Below are positions 10,766-13,674 of a stretch of 13,674 bases of DNA, in pieces (positions within the stretch are counted from its first letter, which is position 1; each line of letters opens with the position of its first letter). This stretch comes from CAZPCZ01 sp964585225 (GTDB taxonomy: Bacteria > Patescibacteriota > Patescibacteriia > JACPHY01), in assembly GCA_964585225.1 (NCBI GenBank), contig CAZPCZ010000037.1, positions 1 through 13,674 of the forward strand, in the 5' to 3' direction. The notes below the pieces were generated by a model. That model made no database searches. It saw nothing but the letters and a program-made list of their open reading frames with translations, and was not told the DNA's origin. A program made the position numbers and the translations under genes.

Positions 10766-11029
10766 TTAGGCGAGCGCCTTCAATTTCGCGGCGGCGCGCG
10801 ATGTCAGTCGCGACGCGGTGTTGTCTTTGAGGACTCCTTTCTCCGCGGCGCGATCGAGCGCCTTCTGGAACAGCCGGAACGCCTCGCGCGCAACACCCGC
10901 ATCCTTCGCGGTGAGCGCCTTCACGTACTTGCGTCGGAGGAATTCAATCCCTGCACGGACGCCCTGGTTCCGCGCCGTGCGCCGCTTCGTCTGCCGGAGA
11001 TGTTTCCACGCCGCTGCTTTGTTTGGCAT
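10766..11029 (-). CDS. rpsT: 30S ribosomal protein S20
   Basis: Binds 16S rRNA early in assembly of the small subunit. The protein is 87 aa, the normal S20 length. It starts MPNKAAAWKHLRQTKRRTARNQGVR and ends with FQKALDRAAEKGVLKDNTAS followed by RLTSRAAAKLKALA. This is the typical S20 pattern: a basic N-terminus, a long helical middle, and the KGVxxxNTAxRxxSR signature. It is all-helical and Lys/Arg/Ala-rich. The start codon follows directly after an ATTCGT-type repeat, and only GTGAGTT precedes the ATG, a weak ribosome-binding site for a ribosomal protein. Upstream on the same strand are a 164-aa protein and rmuC, possibly one operon. Confidence 0.95.
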   Translation of the reverse strand: MPNKAAAWKHLRQTKRRTARNQGVRAGIEFLRRKYVKALTAKDAGVAREAFRLFQKALDRAAEKGVLKDNTASRLTSRAAAKLKALA

Positions 11030-11095
11030 AACTCACGAATACGAATCATTGCGAATACAACGAATGGCGCTACGTACGAGTGACGAAATCCACGT
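11030..11095 (-). repeat. ATTCGT-type repeat forming the rpsT leader
   Basis: The whole gap between the 164-aa gene and rpsT. On the minus strand it reads as irregular repeats of ATTCGT (ATTTCGTCACTCGT, CATTCGTTGTATTCGC, GATTCGTATTCGTGAG) and ends two bases before the rpsT ATG. It resembles the sequence at 11591-11650, which also ends TATTCGTGAG just before a start codon. Confidence 0.8.
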
Positions 11096-11590
11096 TCATG
11101 GCGTCGCGGGACGGAGTGCTCTGTCATTTTTCCGGACGGTCCAGTAGTCGTATTGCGGTTCACTCCCCTCGACGGAGAGACCAACGCCGCATGGGACGCT
11201 CCTGAGCGTCACCGCGTCAACAGACTGCTGAGTGATCTCGAAGAGGGGCGGCACGGGGGCTCGGGCAGCCTCTTGGAGCGAGGGGACAATCACCTCCGTC
11301 GCCTCGCCCGATCGCACGACGAGCTGCTCGCGAACACCCGCGTCACAATTCTCTCCCGTGGATAGATTCTTGATCTCCCACGTCACCGGGACGGTCGGCG
11401 TCGGCGTACCAGTCGCTGCGTTCGTCGATGCCGGAGCCGACGGTGTTGCACCGCGCGCGCGTAGCTCAGCGATCTGCCGCTGCTGGCGCCAGATGACGAT
11501 CCCGCCCACAATGACGATGAGCACAAGCGCGATCTCGGTGACGCCGAACCGTCGCTGCGAAGATGGCGCTGATGGCTGAATGTTTGACAT
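11096..11590 (-). CDS. Hypothetical membrane-anchored protein, 164 aa
   Basis: No family recognised. The layout is clear: a short cytoplasmic N-terminus (1-15), one membrane helix at about 18-34 (TEIALVLIVIVGGIVIW), a charged stretch RQQRQIAELRARG (35-47) that may be a short coiled coil, a Pro/Thr/Ala/Ser linker (48-69), and an outside domain of about 95 residues (70-164) rich in Val and Thr, with two Cys (82 and 134) that could form a disulfide. This fits a small single-pass envelope protein with the C-terminus outside. The ATG is chosen because the membrane segment follows closely; a GTGAGGT element just before it may serve as a weak Shine-Dalgarno. It lies between rmuC (72-nt gap) and rpsT (66-nt gap), all on the same strand. 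Confidence 0.8.
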   Translation of the reverse strand: MSNIQPSAPSSQRRFGVTEIALVLIVIVGGIVIWRQQRQIAELRARGATPSAPASTNAATGTPTPTVPVTWEIKNLSTGENCDAGVREQLVVRSGEATEVIVPSLQEAARAPVPPLFEITQQSVDAVTLRSVPCGVGLSVEGSEPQYDYWTVRKNDRALRPATP

Positions 11591-11650
11591 ACCTCACGAA
11601 TACAAAAAATTCACAAATACGAATCTCGACAAATACTACAAATAACGCCA
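11591..11650 (-). repeat. ATTCGT-type repeat before the 164-aa gene
   Basis: On the minus strand: GTTATTTGTAGTATTTGTCG, then GATTCGTATTTGTGAA and TTTGTATTCGTGAGGT. It is an A/T-rich array of ATTTGT/ATTCGT words in an otherwise GC-rich region and ends directly at the ATG at 11590. It is the sister of the element before rpsT. Confidence 0.8.
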
Positions 11651-11662
11651 CTAACCATCACC

Positions 11663-12694
11663 TTACACTGGGAGTCGGGCACGGTCAACTTCGGGTACCG
11701 GTTCACGCACGGTGGGGTCGAGCGCCTCGACGCGGTCCACCTTGCCGGCGAGCTTCGTGTACTCGACGGACGCGGCATCCACCGCGCTCTTCGCGTTCGT
11801 CACATGGCGCGAGACGAGCCCGATCGTATCACCGAATTTCCGAACTTCCTGCTGGACGGTCTTCAGGAGCTCCCACACCTGCATGGCCTCGCGCGCGATC
11901 TTCCCGCGCTCCAACCCCATGAGCACCGCGCGGAGGAAATGGAGGAATGAGTTCGGGGAGACGAGGAGCACCTTCCGGTCGTGCGCGTGAGCCATGAGCT
12001 CCTCGCTCGCGAGCACGACGTCGTAGAAGAGGGCTTCCGACGGCACGTACATGACCGCAAAGTCGAGCGTCCCCTCATTCGGGAGGATGTACTTCTTCGC
12101 GATGTCATCCACGTGCTTCTTCACCGCCCGACGGAACAGCGCGTACGCTTGCTCCCGCGCCTTCGGGTCGTCGGTCGCTTCCGCGGCGCGCCACTGCTCG
12201 AGCGGGAACTTGGAATCAATGGGAATGATCCCGCTCTCCGTCTTGAGGATCGCATCCACGGTGTCCCCGTCGCGGAACTTGTGCTGGAGGCTGAAGTGCT
12301 CGCGCGGGATGACCTGCCCGATAGAATCAGAAAGAATGTGCTCACCGAGATTCCCACGGAGCTTCGGGGCGTTGAGCACCTCCTGGAAGCGCTTCAAGTC
12401 CTGGCCGATCTGCTGGACGCTCCCGAGTCCACGCCCGACCTCCCCGATCGTCTGCGACACCGTGCTCATCGTCGTCGCGATGTACGCCGCGGCTTTGTCG
12501 AGGCGCTCATTCAAGGACTTCGTCGTCTCATCGAGACGCTGCGACATCCCCTGGATGTTCTGATTCAGGAGCTGACTCGTCTGATCATTCGCCTTCGCAG
12601 CCACGCTCTCGCGGATCTGCCTCTTGAGCACCACGATGACGACCGCGAAGCCGACAATGACCGCTGCGAGGACGACGAGGAGGAGAGGGTCCAT
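11663..12694 (-). CDS. rmuC: RmuC family DNA recombination protein
   Basis: The RmuC family limits DNA inversions at inverted repeats in E. coli and has a predicted PD-(D/E)xK nuclease fold. The protein is 343 aa from ATG at 12694. It has an N-terminal membrane helix (3-23), a long coiled-coil region (about 25-105), then the RmuC domain: RGNLGEHIL (113-121), FSLQHKFRDGDTVDAIL, GIIPIDSKFPLEQW (predicted catalytic D160 and K162), and DFAVMYVPSEALFYDVV. The C-terminal part is helical. The start is chosen at M12694 rather than 12745, because GGGAG lies 4 nt upstream and the membrane helix follows at once; the longer form would add 17 Arg/Gly-rich residues that overlap the divergent promoter. In a region this rich in inverted repeats an RmuC protein is a fitting neighbour, but a link is only inferred. 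Confidence 0.93.
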   Translation of the reverse strand: MDPLLLVVLAAVIVGFAVVIVVLKRQIRESVAAKANDQTSQLLNQNIQGMSQRLDETTKSLNERLDKAAAYIATTMSTVSQTIGEVGRGLGSVQQIGQDLKRFQEVLNAPKLRGNLGEHILSDSIGQVIPREHFSLQHKFRDGDTVDAILKTESGIIPIDSKFPLEQWRAAEATDDPKAREQAYALFRRAVKKHVDDIAKKYILPNEGTLDFAVMYVPSEALFYDVVLASEELMAHAHDRKVLLVSPNSFLHFLRAVLMGLERGKIAREAMQVWELLKTVQQEVRKFGDTIGLVSRHVTNAKSAVDAASVEYTKLAGKVDRVEALDPTVREPVPEVDRARLPV

Positions 12695-12702
12695 GCGCTC
12701 CC

Positions 12703-12731
12703 ATCGTACCCAACCGCCCCTCCCTTGACGA
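12703..12731 (-). promoter_or_regulatory. Possible rmuC promoter, overlapping the divergent promoter
   Basis: On the minus strand TACGAT (12708-12703) ends 8 nt before the rmuC ATG, and TCGTCA (12731-12726) lies 17 bp further up. TCGTCA occupies almost the same bases as the plus-strand -35 box TTGACG (12725-12730), so the two promoters would compete. Both hexamers are moderate matches. Confidence 0.35.
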
Positions 12732-12753
12732 GGGCGGCGGTTCATGGTACACT
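12725..12753 (+). promoter_or_regulatory. Promoter of the 220-aa gene (TTGACG-N17-TACACT)
   Basis: TTGACG (12725-12730), a 17-bp spacer ending in TGG (extended -10), and TACACT (12748-12753). The predicted start near 12760 gives a leader of about 44 nt with a strong Shine-Dalgarno. The -35 box lies between CCGCCC (12714-12719) and GGGCGG (12732-12737), an inverted repeat. This is the clearest promoter in the window and a near twin of the cax promoter. Confidence 0.8.
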
Positions 12754-12790
12754 ACGCGGTAGTTCGTTTTCACGTCCGCAACACAAGAGA

Positions 12791-12800
12791 AAGGAAGGTG
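12791..12800 (+). promoter_or_regulatory. Strong Shine-Dalgarno of the 220-aa gene
   Basis: AAGGAAGGTG lies 3 nt before the ATG at 12804, with AAGGA as the better-spaced core. It decides the start in favour of 12804 over the ATG at 12744, which lies within the promoter itself. Confidence 0.8.
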
Positions 12801-12803
12801 ATC

Positions 12804-13466
12804 ATGCCCGGTGTCCGGTCCCGTACCCCAATCGCTCCCGAGCTCATCCACGACCCCGCACAGGTCGCACTCGACCAAGCGCGGCTCAGCGAGATCGGGA
12901 ATCTCATCCCGAAAGATGTCGTCGAACGACTCATCCGCGAGACGAATCGCCGCGTACGACGGAACGCCCTCAAGCACCCATCCGAGATCGTCATGAACGT
13001 CGTGTGGGGTCCGGTGTTCTTCGTCGTGTCTCTCGCCGTCGAACTCGTGGAGCGATACTACTGCTGGCGCCATCCCGAGGAACGCGCGAGGCGTCGAGAG
13101 ATCGCCAGGACCCGCGAGCGACCGCCCGCCGATTTCATCCGCGGCGCGTTCGCCGCGACGTGGGTCGACGCGATCGACGAAGCGTTCGATCGATCCGAAG
13201 GCAAGCCGGTCGAGCTCGGCCCTGACCTCTTCCCGGCCGAATTCCCGTCCGGCAACGCGGGGCTCGCTGCCTACGACTCCTGGTGCAACCTCATCGCACA
13301 CCAGTGCGGCAACGACCTCGATGACCGCGCCGTCGCCGCGCTCATGGACGCTTTCGCGCTCCACATGGGCGCGGTCATCCGATCGCACGGACGACAGGGC
13401 CTCCCCCTCGGGATCACCGTCCGGTGGGCGGATGGACGCTTCACGGCCAGACGCGCCATGGCGTAA
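12804..13466 (+). CDS. Hypothetical protein with one predicted membrane segment, 220 aa
   Basis: No family recognised. The N-terminal part (1-58) is charged and helical (DVVERLIRETNRRVRRN), then comes one hydrophobic stretch at about 62-82 (IVMNVVWGPVFFVVSLAVELV), a basic cluster (89-107, PEERARRREIARTRER), and a C-terminal domain (108-220) with WVDAIDEAFDRSEG, Cys161 and Cys168 within CNLIAHQCG, and a final stretch LPLGITVRWADGRFTARR. The positive charge after the hydrophobic stretch suggests a single-pass protein with the C-terminal domain in the cytoplasm, or a membrane-attached protein. It has its own promoter and a strong ribosome-binding site and is divergent from rmuC. The stop is TAA. 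The promoter and RBS make a real gene likely; the function is unknown. Confidence 0.8.
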   Translation: MPGVRSRTPIAPELIHDPAQVALDQARLSEIGNLIPKDVVERLIRETNRRVRRNALKHPSEIVMNVVWGPVFFVVSLAVELVERYYCWRHPEERARRREIARTRERPPADFIRGAFAATWVDAIDEAFDRSEGKPVELGPDLFPAEFPSGNAGLAAYDSWCNLIAHQCGNDLDDRAVAALMDAFALHMGAVIRSHGRQGLPLGITVRWADGRFTARRAMA

Positions 13467-13467
13467 C

Positions 13468-13518
13468 TCCCGTTTGTTCAAAGCCATCCCGTTTGTTCAA
13501 AGCCAGGCTTTGAACAAA
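13468..13518. repeat. Tandem 19-bp repeat ending in a 13-bp inverted repeat
   Basis: TCCCGTTTGTTCAAAGCCA occurs twice back to back (13468-13486, 13487-13505). The second copy continues into its own mirror: TTTGTTCAAAGCC (13492-13504) and GGCTTTGAACAAA (13506-13518) are exact inverted copies around one base. It starts two bases after the stop of the 220-aa gene. It could fold as a strong hairpin at the mRNA end, but no T-run follows. Confidence 0.85.
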
Positions 13519-13537
13519 TCACGCGCACGCACGACTG

Positions 13538-13567
13538 GACCCGGTCTGCTTCACGGCAGGCCGGGTC
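13538..13567 (+). terminator. Hairpin downstream of the 220-aa gene
   Basis: GACCCGG (13538-13544) pairs with CCGGGTC (13561-13567), with an inner CTGC/GCAG, around TTCACG. It is followed by TTCACATTG, a weak U-tract. It probably acts as, or assists, the terminator of the gene ending at 13466. Confidence 0.5.
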
Positions 13568-13602
13568 TTCACATTGACCCACGCACCGCAGCACTACACC
13601 TA

Positions 13603-13620
13603 TTTCAACGATCGTTGAAA
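13603..13620. promoter_or_regulatory. 18-bp perfect palindrome, operator-like
   Basis: TTTCAACGATCGTTGAAA is a perfect dyad with the length and symmetry of a dimeric repressor site. It lies in the last 80 bases, where no gene is visible. TTGACC (13574-13579) is upstream but the distance to any -10 box is poor. A regulated promoter for a gene beyond the window is possible. Confidence 0.4.
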
Positions 13621-13674
13621 CCTAGATCCTGCGTGATCTCAACGAAATAATCAGGAAATGGTGGTGAATACAGC

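Noticed and set aside
12744..12803. Upstream ATG start for the 220-aa gene at 12744
   Set aside because: That ATG lies within the spacer of the promoter, before the predicted transcription start; the ATG at 12804 has a strong Shine-Dalgarno.
12585..13487. 300-codon minus-strand frame opposite the 220-aa gene and rmuC start
   Set aside because: Antisense shadow: no domain, and it crosses two promoters and the divergent start codons.

Overview
The window looks like one scaffold of a high-GC bacterium assembled from metagenomic or single-cell reads. The standard stop codons TAA, TAG and TGA are all used as stops. Short palindromic repeats are scattered through the intergenic DNA and sit inside coding regions of core replication genes. 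That habit, including a repeat read as LPAEASAKAG inside polA, resembles Patescibacteria (CPR) genomes. This assignment is an inference from style, not a database result. Bases 1-45 are not genomic: they are an Illumina Nextera i7 adapter with its index, so the left end is an artefact. A 100-N scaffold gap lies at 2556-2655.

Layout. Left (46-2359, minus): a class A penicillin-binding protein, cut at its C-terminus by the adapter. Next (2421-2841, plus): a cluster of broken tRNA-Cys copies, interleaved with a compound palindrome and the scaffold gap, ending in one intact tRNA-Cys(GCA). A roughly 430-bp leader region then precedes a 370-aa protein of unknown function with a strong Shine-Dalgarno, highly biased codons and its own terminator. 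Then (plus) come polA, a DMT/EamA-like membrane protein overlapping polA by ATGA, and holA (DNA polymerase III delta). A pair of strong hairpins separates holA from the convergent minus-strand block: cax (Ca2+/H+ antiporter), rpsT (ribosomal protein S20), a small membrane-anchored protein and rmuC. Divergent from rmuC is a 220-aa orphan with a good promoter and a strong RBS.

Functions. The recognisable genes are housekeeping: wall synthesis, Cys decoding, DNA repair and replication (polA, holA, rmuC), translation (rpsT) and calcium export. The unusual content is in the non-coding architecture. It comprises the tRNA-Cys array, in-frame repeat segments in polA and holA (including GGGAAGA heptads whose copy-number change would frameshift polA), and repeat ends fused to the translation starts of two genes. 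There are also two promoters of very similar sequence whose -35 box lies inside a CGCCC/GGGCG dyad, and three genes with a -10-like hexamer exactly 8 nt before ATG. The two orphan proteins (3272-4384 and 12804-13466) are the best places to look for undescribed function. I found no CRISPR array, transposase, integrase, phage gene or recognisable defence system.
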